Shown: positions 24,305 through 31,226 of the stretch, in pieces
How positions within the stretch are numbered: position 1 is the first letter of the stretch
How the letters are laid out: the number at the start of each line of letters is the position of its first letter
Source of the DNA: a virus
IMG/VR virus record: IMGVR_UViG_3300017986_000075
Location: 1-32,407 of that record
Strand: one strand, 5' to 3'
DNA length: 32,407 bases
The notes under the pieces: model-generated
Database searches by the model: none
What the model saw: only the letters and a program-made list of their open reading frames with translations
Told to the model about the DNA's origin: nothing
Translations under genes and position numbers: made by a program

Positions 24305-25137
24305 AAAATATATTAATAGGATTATTAATGATGGGAAGTTTGTTTGGACAAATAAATAATGTCCTTACAATTTCACCTACTGCAAGTGAAACCACTTTAG
24401 GTAATCAATCACTTGAGTTTAGAAATCCTGCAAGAAATTCTTTAGATACATTAGATTCTAAAGTAAACTTGAGTTTAACAAATGTTAAATGGTTAGGAAA
24501 CATTGTTGATGATATGGGTTTTAATTATTTAGAAGCCTCAAATAAAAAGTTTGATTATTCAATGTTGTATTTTAACTATGGTGAACAACAATATGCTGAT
24601 GAAACAGGATTTGTTCAAGGTAAGTTTACACCAAGTACTTTACTTGTTGGTACAAGTTGGGGAACTAAATTACCATTTGGACACATAGGTGTTACAGGTA
24701 AAATAGTTAATCATACTTTACATACAGAAAAGATAAATGGTGTATTAACTGATTTAGGATATTATTTAAATACAAAACACTTTGAGTTTGATGTAATGAT
24801 TTCAAACTTGGGATTATACTTTACAGAAGAAGTAGATGCTCCAACGGCATTAAATCTTGGATTAAGTAAATCTTTTCAACAAGGAGTTGATATTTATAGT
24901 CAGATAAACTTGTACGATGGTTATAATACTTTTGGACAAGGTCTATCATATAATATCAAAGGATTAATGAATGTAAATGCTGGATATTATAGTGATTCAA
25001 CACACGAATTAACTTATTCATCAGTTGGATTTGATATAAATTATGATAGATATAAATTTGGATTTGGTTATCTTTTCGGAGATGAAACACATCCATTAGG
25101 AAATACATTATTATTAACATTAAACTTGGAGATATAA
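24301..25137 (+). CDS. PorV/PorQ-like outer-membrane beta-barrel
   Basis: A 278-aa protein with a signal peptide (about 1-16, ending SLFGQ) and alternating aromatic strands throughout. The order of landmarks matches PorV/PorQ proteins of the type IX secretion system: an early FRNPARNSLD, an NYGEQQYADETGFVQGKF segment, a GTSWGTKLPFGHIGVTGKI hairpin, DLGYYL, a MISNLGLYF strand and LNLGLSKSF. It ends with a hydrophobic strand LTLNLEI. In the T9SS, PorV shuttles cargo from the SprA channel to the attachment complex, and PorQ belongs to that complex. It is shorter than cellular members (about 330-400 aa), with a reduced N-terminus. Location three codons after the sorting-domain gene supports a link. 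A different porin-like barrel cannot be excluded. Confidence 0.6.
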   Translation: MKNILIGLLMMGSLFGQINNVLTISPTASETTLGNQSLEFRNPARNSLDTLDSKVNLSLTNVKWLGNIVDDMGFNYLEASNKKFDYSMLYFNYGEQQYADETGFVQGKFTPSTLLVGTSWGTKLPFGHIGVTGKIVNHTLHTEKINGVLTDLGYYLNTKHFEFDVMISNLGLYFTEEVDAPTALNLGLSKSFQQGVDIYSQINLYDGYNTFGQGLSYNIKGLMNVNAGYYSDSTHELTYSSVGFDINYDRYKFGFGYLFGDETHPLGNTLLLTLNLEI

Positions 25138-25138
25138 A

Positions 25139-25519
25139 ATGGCAAAAGATATAGAACAGGCTATTGAAGATGTTAAAGGGAAAAAATTCGGAGTATCAAT
25201 TAACAATATTATCGCTATTGTTACTTTTCTTTCTACCGCAATTGCTGGTTGGTATAGTTTTACTGGCCGTATTGATTCGTTGGAAGAAGTAGTACAAGGA
25301 TTTGCGGAAGCAAGTGATATTGAAATTGTAACGAATAACTTTAACAATATTGATGAAGAATTAAAATATCTACGAGAAAAAGTAGATGGTTTAAAAACAC
25401 CAAAAGTAAAATCTTACGATGGGGATATAATTAAACTACAGAATGAGATTGATAAATTAAAAGGTGAAATCTCAAGATTAGAGAAATTATTAAAAGACCC
25501 ATTATCAGATTTTAAATAA
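25139..25519 (+). CDS. Single-span membrane protein with periplasmic coiled coil
   Basis: A 126-aa protein with a charged cytoplasmic N-terminus, a membrane segment at about residues 22-42 (NNIIAIVTFLSTAIAGWY), and a long coiled coil at about 85-120 (KLQNEIDKLKGEISRLEKLL). GGAG precedes the start, one base after the barrel gene stop. The topology resembles inner-membrane spanin or tether proteins that reach towards the outer membrane. No family was recognised. Confidence 0.6.
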   Translation: MAKDIEQAIEDVKGKKFGVSINNIIAIVTFLSTAIAGWYSFTGRIDSLEEVVQGFAEASDIEIVTNNFNNIDEELKYLREKVDGLKTPKVKSYDGDIIKLQNEIDKLKGEISRLEKLLKDPLSDFK

Positions 25520-25535
25520 ACCGAAAGGGTAAACA

Positions 25536-25889
25536 ATGAGTAAATTTATTAAACTACTAATTGCAGTAGTTTTGTTTAGTGTGGGTACACAATTATTTGC
25601 ACAAGACAAAGAAGTTGTAAAAGAAATTGTAGAACATAAATTGGAACAACATCAATTGATGAAGTACAAAGAATGGGAAGCAATGCACAAAAGATTTCAT
25701 ATGAAAGAGAAACGAAAAATCCAAATGGATATGAGATACAAACATATGAAACAAAGAAAACAAAAGAGAATAGTTACTCTTTTTGTTGTAGGTGGATTAT
25801 CATACTACATTGGTTATGAAATGGGTAAAGATAAACACAATGGTAAACCTGGTGGAAAGAAACCACCTATGATTTGGAGAGATAAATGA
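25536..25889 (+). CDS. Small exported basic protein
   Basis: A 117-aa protein with a signal peptide (about 1-22, ending TQLFAQ), a very basic Met/Lys/His/Arg-rich helical middle (about 45-80), and a second hydrophobic stretch at about 83-97 (RIVTLFVVGGLSYYIGYEM), then a Lys/Gly/Pro tail. It overlaps the next gene as ATGA. Function unknown; a periplasmic or membrane-associated accessory of the envelope operon is inferred from position. Confidence 0.6.
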   Translation: MSKFIKLLIAVVLFSVGTQLFAQDKEVVKEIVEHKLEQHQLMKYKEWEAMHKRFHMKEKRKIQMDMRYKHMKQRKQKRIVTLFVVGGLSYYIGYEMGKDKHNGKPGGKKPPMIWRDK

Positions 25890-26524
25890 AAAAACTATTA
25901 CTATTATCGTTAATGTTTTTTATGGGATGTGCTGCATCAGTATCAACAGAACAATATGTTGGTGAATATGAGAAACAAAAATCATTAGATGAAATCGAAA
26001 TCACTAAAGTGGATAATCTAAAAATTTTAGATGTAAAATTCAATAAAGAGATTGAAGATAGATATCCAGAACTTGCAGATAAACGAGTTGCTTTTGGTTT
26101 AAACCAAGAACTTGCAAATGTAATTTCTTTTATCGGTAGATTTAATCTTGTGGAAGCAGACAGAGATATACAATTATCAATGTTAAACGACCTAAAAGCA
26201 AACGATGCAAAAATAGAGAAAACCAAATACACTGCGTATGTAACAATATACGATTTTGCTGTGAATCTTAAAGAGGATATCAAGGCTGGTAAAGTTGAAA
26301 CAATCAACGAAACCATCGTAGGAATTCAAGTTAAGGTAATCAACAATGAAAATACTCAGTATGTAGTTGGAAGTGGACAAGGAAGAGCTTCAACAATCGG
26401 ACAAGGATTTTTAAAGAATCCTAATATGGATTGGAATCAAAGTTCTTTAAGTTCAGCATCTAACAAAGCTATGGAAACTGCGGTTGTAAATGTAATTAAA
26501 GCAATTGACCGTAGGGGTTGGTAA
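25886..26524 (+). CDS. CsgG-like outer-membrane lipoprotein
   Basis: A 212-aa lipoprotein: signal sequence with lipobox FMGC, Cys15 being the lipidated residue. The mature part follows the CsgG/curli-secretion pattern: RVAFGLNQELANVISFIGRF (short helix), KTKYTAYVTIYDFAVNL (the 'xxYxxxGxIxxF'-like strand), VGIQVKVINNENTQYVVGSG (strand, turn, strand) and a C-terminal helix SNKAMETAVVNVIKAID. CsgG forms an outer-membrane channel for curli subunits; whether this protein oligomerises is unknown. GGAG precedes the ATG. A second, less conserved relative follows two genes later. Confidence 0.55.
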   Translation: MKKLLLLSLMFFMGCAASVSTEQYVGEYEKQKSLDEIEITKVDNLKILDVKFNKEIEDRYPELADKRVAFGLNQELANVISFIGRFNLVEADRDIQLSMLNDLKANDAKIEKTKYTAYVTIYDFAVNLKEDIKAGKVETINETIVGIQVKVINNENTQYVVGSGQGRASTIGQGFLKNPNMDWNQSSLSSASNKAMETAVVNVIKAIDRRGW

Positions 26525-26529
26525 GATGA

Positions 26530-27513
26530 ATGTGGCAGAGATTATTATTAATAATACTTTTATGGGGTAGTGTCTCTGCCCAAGGCTTCCTTTATAGTTA
26601 TATAGACCCTTGTAATCAAACCATTGTTCGAGATAATTATTCACTCGAAACTCAAGATGGTGGATTCTATGTTACATATTATAACAAATCTAAATTTTTC
26701 ACTTTTGAACAATTATTAAACGGAGAGTTGGAAGCTTGGACAGAAAAAGTATTCCGAGATTTTGAAGATTTATTCCCTTGTGCAGTTAGGGTGGCAGAAG
26801 AAATACTTTCATCAGTATTGGCAAGTAACGCCACAGAACAATTCACAAAACAAGATGTAAGTAATGATGTATCTCAAGTTAATTATGGAATTAAAGCATC
26901 ACCAACCGTAGATAGTACTTGGGTAACTTCGTTTAATAGTATTTACACAAGAGAAAGTTTTGATGGTAAATCAAGATATGATGGTAATTTTAATTTTACG
27001 AGTGATTTCAGTAGATTTAGTACATCGTATGGACAGGGAATAAACTTCCTTGCCAAAAAACAAAATAGAGTGATAAGTGCATCAGGTGTTTTATTCAAAA
27101 CATTTGAAGGTCAAGATTGGTTGGTATCAACATCATATGCAAAATCACTTGTAAAGAAAAGAGGAGAAGTTATTGTTTTAACTGGAGCTTATGGAAATGT
27201 TAGTGAAAACCAATTTGGTAACCTATCAGTATTGTATGGTATGAGAATGCCAGTAGACTTACCATTTGGAAAGGTAACATTTACGAACTATATATCTTAT
27301 ACATTATTTAGATATTATAGTGGATTAAATTCAGGTAAACAATATTTATTATTGAAGAGTCCTATAATATTGATGCCTACGATTTCTTTTGACTTTCAAT
27401 TGAGTCAAGCATTTAAGATAAACTTGGGGTTCAGTATGGGATATAACACAGTTGTGAACGATTATGGGGAAAGAACTAAAACCTATTCCATAATGTTTGG
27501 AACTTACTTTTAG
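26530..27513 (+). CDS. Outer-membrane beta-barrel protein
   Basis: A 327-aa protein with signal peptide (about 1-18, ending SVSAQ), a short N-terminal globular part with two Cys (residues about 28 and 82), then from about residue 110 many amphipathic strands with aromatic ends (TSYGQGINFLAKKQNRVISA, GKVTFTNYISYTLFRYYSG). It ends with Phe in MFGTYF, a typical barrel C-terminus. It lies between the two CsgG-like genes in the envelope operon. No specific family was recognised; a transport or receptor-modifying function is possible. Confidence 0.6.
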   Translation: MWQRLLLIILLWGSVSAQGFLYSYIDPCNQTIVRDNYSLETQDGGFYVTYYNKSKFFTFEQLLNGELEAWTEKVFRDFEDLFPCAVRVAEEILSSVLASNATEQFTKQDVSNDVSQVNYGIKASPTVDSTWVTSFNSIYTRESFDGKSRYDGNFNFTSDFSRFSTSYGQGINFLAKKQNRVISASGVLFKTFEGQDWLVSTSYAKSLVKKRGEVIVLTGAYGNVSENQFGNLSVLYGMRMPVDLPFGKVTFTNYISYTLFRYYSGLNSGKQYLLLKSPIILMPTISFDFQLSQAFKINLGFSMGYNTVVNDYGERTKTYSIMFGTYF

Positions 27514-27522
27514 GAGAAGAAA

Positions 27523-28050
27523 ATGAGATTAGCAATAAAATTTGTTTTAGGATTTTTGATGGGTACGATTATTACTGCACAATCTTTACCACAACCATCA
27601 GTTGTTGGAAAAGATGTAGAATTTCCTACAATAAAAATATCAGAGTTTGTTAAGGTGGATGAATCGATTGGTATTGTGGATAATAGAGTAACTTTAGGTG
27701 TGAAACAATTACTTGAAGAAGAATTCCAAAATACAAGATATAGATTAACAGATGATGATAATGCTGATTATACTGCAAATGTAGAGATTCTATATATTGG
27801 TAAACCAAATACTGCATTTAGTATTGCTGGTTTATTCAATCGTAGAAATCAAGAAACAGAAGTTAGATTGTTAGTAAACTTGGTACAAAACAAAGAGGGT
27901 ACACAAAGAAGTTATCGTGGTATTGGTGAAACAACCACACAAGTATCTGCTGCAGGTTTACAAATTCAAGAAGATGTAGAATTTGGTAGAAGTGAATTAG
28001 GTTCATCTTTGAGAAAAGCAATAGTTGATGCATTACAAAATGTTGAGTAA
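27523..28050 (+). CDS. Second CsgG-like periplasmic/outer-membrane protein
   Basis: A 175-aa protein with signal peptide (about 1-20, ending ITAQ) and no lipobox. The mature part resembles the CsgG-like lipoprotein three genes upstream in layout: IKISEFVKVDESIGIVDNRV, a short helix KQLLEEEFQNTRY, DYTANVEILYIGK (strand), TEVRLLVNLVQNKEGTQRSY with RGIGE (paired strands and turn), and a closing helix SSLRKAIVDALQNV. It may be a partner or paralogue of the lipoprotein. AGGAG precedes its start. Assignment rests on pattern only. Confidence 0.5.
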   Translation: MRLAIKFVLGFLMGTIITAQSLPQPSVVGKDVEFPTIKISEFVKVDESIGIVDNRVTLGVKQLLEEEFQNTRYRLTDDDNADYTANVEILYIGKPNTAFSIAGLFNRRNQETEVRLLVNLVQNKEGTQRSYRGIGETTTQVSAAGLQIQEDVEFGRSELGSSLRKAIVDALQNVE

Positions 28051-28086
28051 TGTTTTTTTGAAATATTATAAGTAAGGAGTTACACA

Positions 28087-28812
28087 ATGAATAGAGAATT
28101 TTTAATTGGTGCAATTCTAAATATAGTTTTTGTTTTAGTAGTAGTGGGAACACGATATTATTATGCAAAACAAGAAATGGATTTTCTTATCGAGGATTCA
28201 GCAAGACAAGATGTTTTGATTGAAGAATTAAGAGATTCTGTAGATGTATTAAAAGTACAGAATGATGAGATACTTACTGATTTACATGACCACAACAAAA
28301 CTCGTGGATATGAGAATCAAAAATTAAAAGAACAAATGAGTGAGTTCCAAGTAGAATTAGATACTATAAAAGAACGACTTTCTAAAAAAGTATCTATTTA
28401 TGATAGAGGAACAACCACAAGTGGAACAGGTATAATTCCATTTGAAAAAGAATTTGGTAGACAAGATGATTACCTACGAATCTTTGGTAGAAGTGGTGTT
28501 GCTATTGAGAACGATAGCATTGTAGATTACGAAACCAATTTAGGATTCGATGGTAGTTTAGAACAAGGTGAACCTTTTATAGAAGAAGGTGAAGTTAAAG
28601 GTGAATGGTATGCAATCGTACCTGAAAGACAATTTGATGGTTTACGATTAGGTAGTAGAAGAAGTAAACCATTCAGTATTAAACCACCACGAAACCAAAT
28701 TAGTGTTGGACCGTTTTTTGGAATCACATATGACCAAACTACAGGTTTAACTGAACCCGTTGTAGGATTTGGAATTACTTATAACGCGTTCAAAATATGG
28801 GATTGGAGATAA
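28087..28812 (+). CDS. Membrane-anchored coiled-coil protein with C-terminal beta domain
   Basis: A 241-aa protein. An N-terminal membrane span (about residues 7-24, GAILNIVFVLVVVGTRYY) is followed by a coiled coil to about residue 100 (LKEQMSEFQVELDTIKERL), a Gly/Asp/Glu-rich linker, and a final 45 residues (ISVGPFFGITYDQ then VVGFGITYNAFKIW) with the look of a small beta hairpin pair. This span-coil-barrel-like end is reminiscent of proteins near lysis genes of Bacteroidota phages, so a spanin-like role is possible. AAGGAG precedes the ATG; it overlaps the following 28-aa frame. Confidence 0.6.
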   Translation: MNREFLIGAILNIVFVLVVVGTRYYYAKQEMDFLIEDSARQDVLIEELRDSVDVLKVQNDEILTDLHDHNKTRGYENQKLKEQMSEFQVELDTIKERLSKKVSIYDRGTTTSGTGIIPFEKEFGRQDDYLRIFGRSGVAIENDSIVDYETNLGFDGSLEQGEPFIEEGEVKGEWYAIVPERQFDGLRLGSRRSKPFSIKPPRNQISVGPFFGITYDQTTGLTEPVVGFGITYNAFKIWDWR

Positions 28813-28898
28813 TGGAATATATAATATTAGGATTTTGTACATTAATGGTAGTGGCATTTGTACAAGTTCAAATGTGGAAAGATAAAGATGCCAAATAG
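28812..28898 (+). CDS. 28-aa membrane peptide
   Basis: The ATG overlaps the preceding stop (TAATG). One hydrophobic span (YIILGFCTLMVVAFVQVQMW) is followed by a charged tail KDKDAK. It overlaps the next basic gene by 11 bases. Its tight overlaps on both sides favour a real gene over chance. Confidence 0.5.
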   Translation: MEYIILGFCTLMVVAFVQVQMWKDKDAK

Positions 28899-29034
28899 AG
28901 AAGCAAAAAGTAGAAAACAAAAAAGACAGGCCTTAAATAAAAAGTGGGCTCGTGAGGGAAGAACTGCAAACCAACATAAAAAGTGGAAAGCAAAGAATCC
29001 TGATGCACAACAACAAAATCGTTGGGGAAGATAA
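28888..29034 (+). CDS. 48-aa strongly basic protein
   Basis: About one third of the residues are Lys or Arg (MPNREAKSRKQKRQALNKKW onward), with three Trp and a Gln/Asn-rich end. It is likely a nucleic-acid-binding or packaged peptide. The stop overlaps the next ATG (TAATG at 29032-29036), and GGGGAAG in its last codons serves as ribosome binding site for that gene. Family not recognised. Confidence 0.5.
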   Translation: MPNREAKSRKQKRQALNKKWAREGRTANQHKKWKAKNPDAQQQNRWGR

Positions 29035-29690
29035 TGATTAAATTAAAAGATTTATTAGTAGAGAATCCAGTTAGTACGGTAAATCCACCAAGAAATCTTG
29101 GTAAGGAAACAGAATACGGACACTTAAATTTTGGATTTCATTTAAAACCAGTAGCAAAGGCAGTTGATGATATTTATAAATTGTGTCGAAAAATAGATAT
29201 CGTTTCAACAGATTTTGATGATAGAGATTTATTAAAACCATTTCATCATTTAGGTTCTTGGGAAGATGAAAAGATTAAAGAACCAATCTTAACTTCTGTT
29301 AAGAAATTAGATAAGGCACTAAAAAGTCCTGAAAAAAACTTTGCAGAACCAAAAAGAGTAATTCGTGCGTTACCAGGTGGAAAATCATTTTTAAAACAAT
29401 TTATGAGTAAATTTAAAACTTTATCTTCTTACATAAAAAACTTTGATAAATTCAAAGACCAAAAAATATCAAAAGTAATTCCAAACACCAAAGGAACAGA
29501 AGTTGCTAATAAAAAAGTAGGTGATTATGTTCAATTCACCACTCTTGATTATTTAGATGATATCACTAAATTAGTAACTGGTCAAAGTGGATTTGAAATG
29601 AATAGAATGAGTGATATTGTTAGTGATTTAGCATATAAAACAAAAGGTAATAGAGCTAAAGTTCAAATAACTGCTAAAACACCAAAATGA
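29034..29690 (+). CDS. 218-aa protein with candidate capsid-targeting leader
   Basis: I place the start at ATG 29034, preceded by GGGGAAG, rather than the in-frame TTG at 29022. The N-terminus MIKLKDLLVE resembles the capsid-targeting leader of T4 internal head proteins (MKTYQEFIAE), with LVE fitting the (L/I)xE cleavage pattern of the T4 prohead protease. The rest is Lys-rich and helical with no enzymatic motif. The next two proteins begin with related leaders. It overlaps the following gene as ATGA. Could be an internal head protein; unproven. Confidence 0.55.
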   Translation: MIKLKDLLVENPVSTVNPPRNLGKETEYGHLNFGFHLKPVAKAVDDIYKLCRKIDIVSTDFDDRDLLKPFHHLGSWEDEKIKEPILTSVKKLDKALKSPEKNFAEPKRVIRALPGGKSFLKQFMSKFKTLSSYIKNFDKFKDQKISKVIPNTKGTEVANKKVGDYVQFTTLDYLDDITKLVTGQSGFEMNRMSDIVSDLAYKTKGNRAKVQITAKTPK

Positions 29691-30310
29691 TTAAGTTAAA
29701 AGAATTACTAACACTTCGTGGAATGGTTTACTCTGAAGAGATAAAACCAAAACACAAAAAGAAGATTGAAATGAAAACTTCTCTATGGGATGAGAATATA
29801 GTTATACCAAAAATAACACCACCTGAAAATGACTCATCTAAAACACTAAAGGAAGTAAAGTATTTATCAAAGATAAAACCAAATAATGAGTTTGCAGAAT
29901 CTGGTGATGATGTAAAAGAAAACTTTATGCCACTAATTGAAAAAAATGGTTTAAATGTTACTAAAGAATTTTTATCTAAAATAATTAAAGAAAGTTCTAA
30001 ATTTATTATGGAACTTAAATATCATTATAATCGTCCAAGACCATATCAGATTGCAGAGTTTTATGATATTGATTTAAATGGTACTACATTAAATAGTATG
30101 AAAACACCATCGTTCCCAAGTGGACATGCAGTTCAAGGTTATTTAATTGGTGAGTATTTATCATTTAAAGACCCAAGAATGGCACACGAATATAAACAAG
30201 CAGGAGAAGATATAGCTCAATCAAGAATTGTTGCAAAAGCACATTATCCGAGTGATAAAGAATATGGTAAAATTGTTGCAAGAGCGTTATTTAGAGGTAT
30301 GAAAAGATGA
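29687..30310 (+). CDS. PAP2/class A acid phosphatase-like protein
   Basis: A 207-aa protein with all three PAP2-superfamily phosphatase motifs: K-x6-R-P at Lys111 to Arg118-Pro119, PSGH at 144-147, and S-R-x5-H-x3-D at Ser179-Arg180, His186 and Asp190. The catalytic His186 and Asp190 are intact. There is no signal peptide or membrane span; instead it begins MIKLKELLTL, nearly the same leader as the protein before it. The 60 residues after the leader are Lys/Pro-rich. Substrates could be phospholipid, sugar or nucleotide phosphates. If the leader directs packaging, the enzyme would be delivered with the DNA. Confidence 0.75.
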   Translation: MIKLKELLTLRGMVYSEEIKPKHKKKIEMKTSLWDENIVIPKITPPENDSSKTLKEVKYLSKIKPNNEFAESGDDVKENFMPLIEKNGLNVTKEFLSKIIKESSKFIMELKYHYNRPRPYQIAEFYDIDLNGTTLNSMKTPSFPSGHAVQGYLIGEYLSFKDPRMAHEYKQAGEDIAQSRIVAKAHYPSDKEYGKIVARALFRGMKR

Positions 30311-30699
30311 CATCTCTAAAAGAGATTTTTTTATTACAAGAAAGAACTGATTTATTATTTGTAGCATCTGAATTAGTAAAACACTATAATTTAAAATCTA
30401 AAGTGAAGTTTGGTACATTTGGTAAAGATAAAGGTGGTTACAATTGGGATACTGATACAATAATGTTAAATAAGTATTACCCAAAAGTTTCTGAGTTTAT
30501 TATTACCGTATTACATGAGATTCATCATGCTATTCAAATTGATAAATATGGTAGAAAAAAGTTTATGAAAAAATATAATCAGGCATCTAATATGGCTCAA
30601 TTAGATGGTAAAGATAGATATTTTGCAAATAAATGGGAAAGAAAAGCAGAAAATTGGGCAAAACAAGAATATAGAAGAAAATGGAAAAATAATTTTTAA
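30307..30699 (+). CDS. HExxH metalloprotease-like protein
   Basis: A 130-aa protein with a zinc-protease helix HEIHH at residues 70-74 (VLHEIHHAIQID) after a beta region (TIMLNKYYPKVSEFIITVL). A candidate third ligand lies in the WERKAENWA helix near 109-117. The layout resembles small SprT- or ImmA/IrrE-like metalloproteases. Its N-terminus MTSLKEIFLLQE resembles the two preceding leaders, with LQE as a possible cleavage site. It overlaps the phosphatase stop as ATGA. The target protein is unknown. Confidence 0.6.
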   Translation: MTSLKEIFLLQERTDLLFVASELVKHYNLKSKVKFGTFGKDKGGYNWDTDTIMLNKYYPKVSEFIITVLHEIHHAIQIDKYGRKKFMKKYNQASNMAQLDGKDRYFANKWERKAENWAKQEYRRKWKNNF

Positions 30700-30715
30700 T
30701 TTGAGAATTTTAGGT

Positions 30716-30724
30716 TATATTTAT
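30716..30724 (+). promoter_or_regulatory. TATATTTAT promoter-like motif directly before the nuclease gene
   Basis: TATATTTAT ends only eight bases before the ATG at 30733. If transcription starts about 13 bases after the first T, as at T4 late promoters, the mRNA would have a leader of only a few bases. No Shine-Dalgarno is visible there. Confidence 0.45.
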
Positions 30725-30732
30725 ATATAGTT

Positions 30733-31068
30733 ATGAAAACCCGTTCTGCTAAAAATAAAGGTAAACGCCTTCAAAATTCAGTTAGAGACATACTTCTCGA
30801 AACATTCAAAGAACACTTGGAAGAAGATGATGTTAAATCTACTACTATGGGAGAAAGTGGTGAGGATATTCAATTATCACCAGCAGCTCGTAAACTCATT
30901 CCTTACGCATTCGAGTGTAAGAATCAAGAAAAGTTAAATATATGGAGTTCATTAGAACAAGCAGAACAAAATGCAGAAAAAGGTAAACCTGTATTGGTAT
31001 TTAAAAGAAACAGAAGTAAAACTTATGCTGTTTTAGAATTAAAAGATTTTATAGAACTTATTAAATGA
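30733..31068 (+). CDS. PDDEXK-type nuclease (Holliday-junction-resolvase-like)
   Basis: A 111-aa protein with the core of the PDDEXK nuclease fold: Asp45 in ESGEDIQLSP, then E-C-K at residues 61-63 (YAFECKNQEKLNIW), followed by a helix with Gln (SLEQAEQNAEKG) and a strand PVLVFKRNRSKTYAVLEL. The N-terminus is basic (KTRSAKNKGKRLQNSVRD). Such proteins act as resolvases or endonucleases in phage recombination. It precedes the primase and gp47, consistent with DNA metabolism. Its last codon overlaps the next small gene as ATGA. Confidence 0.75.
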   Translation: MKTRSAKNKGKRLQNSVRDILLETFKEHLEEDDVKSTTMGESGEDIQLSPAARKLIPYAFECKNQEKLNIWSSLEQAEQNAEKGKPVLVFKRNRSKTYAVLELKDFIELIK

Positions 31069-31226
31069 TAGATAAACAGGCAGAAGAATTTATAAGGGCA
31101 GTCAAATCCATTGATATATTAAAGAAAAGAATGGAAGAACATAAAGATATGCCAGTTCCAGATGTAAAAGATTTATGGAAGTATAGAAGATTTCGTAAAA
31201 TAAAATTAAACAAAAACGAGTTTTAA
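31065..31226 (+). CDS. 53-aa protein upstream of primase
   Basis: The ATG overlaps the nuclease stop (ATGA). The protein is helical and charged (FIRAVKSIDILKKRMEEHK, then VKDLWKYRRFRKIKL), with a basic C-terminus. Its TAA directly abuts the TTG where the primase frame opens, so the three genes are coupled. Function unknown. Confidence 0.6.
   Translation: MIDKQAEEFIRAVKSIDILKKRMEEHKDMPVPDVKDLWKYRRFRKIKLNKNEF

Noticed and set aside
25867-26316. Minus-strand frame of 149 codons opposite the CsgG-like lipoprotein
   Set aside because: It is the antisense of a gene with a clear lipobox and start site; composition is Ser/Ile/Phe-rich as expected for a shadow frame.
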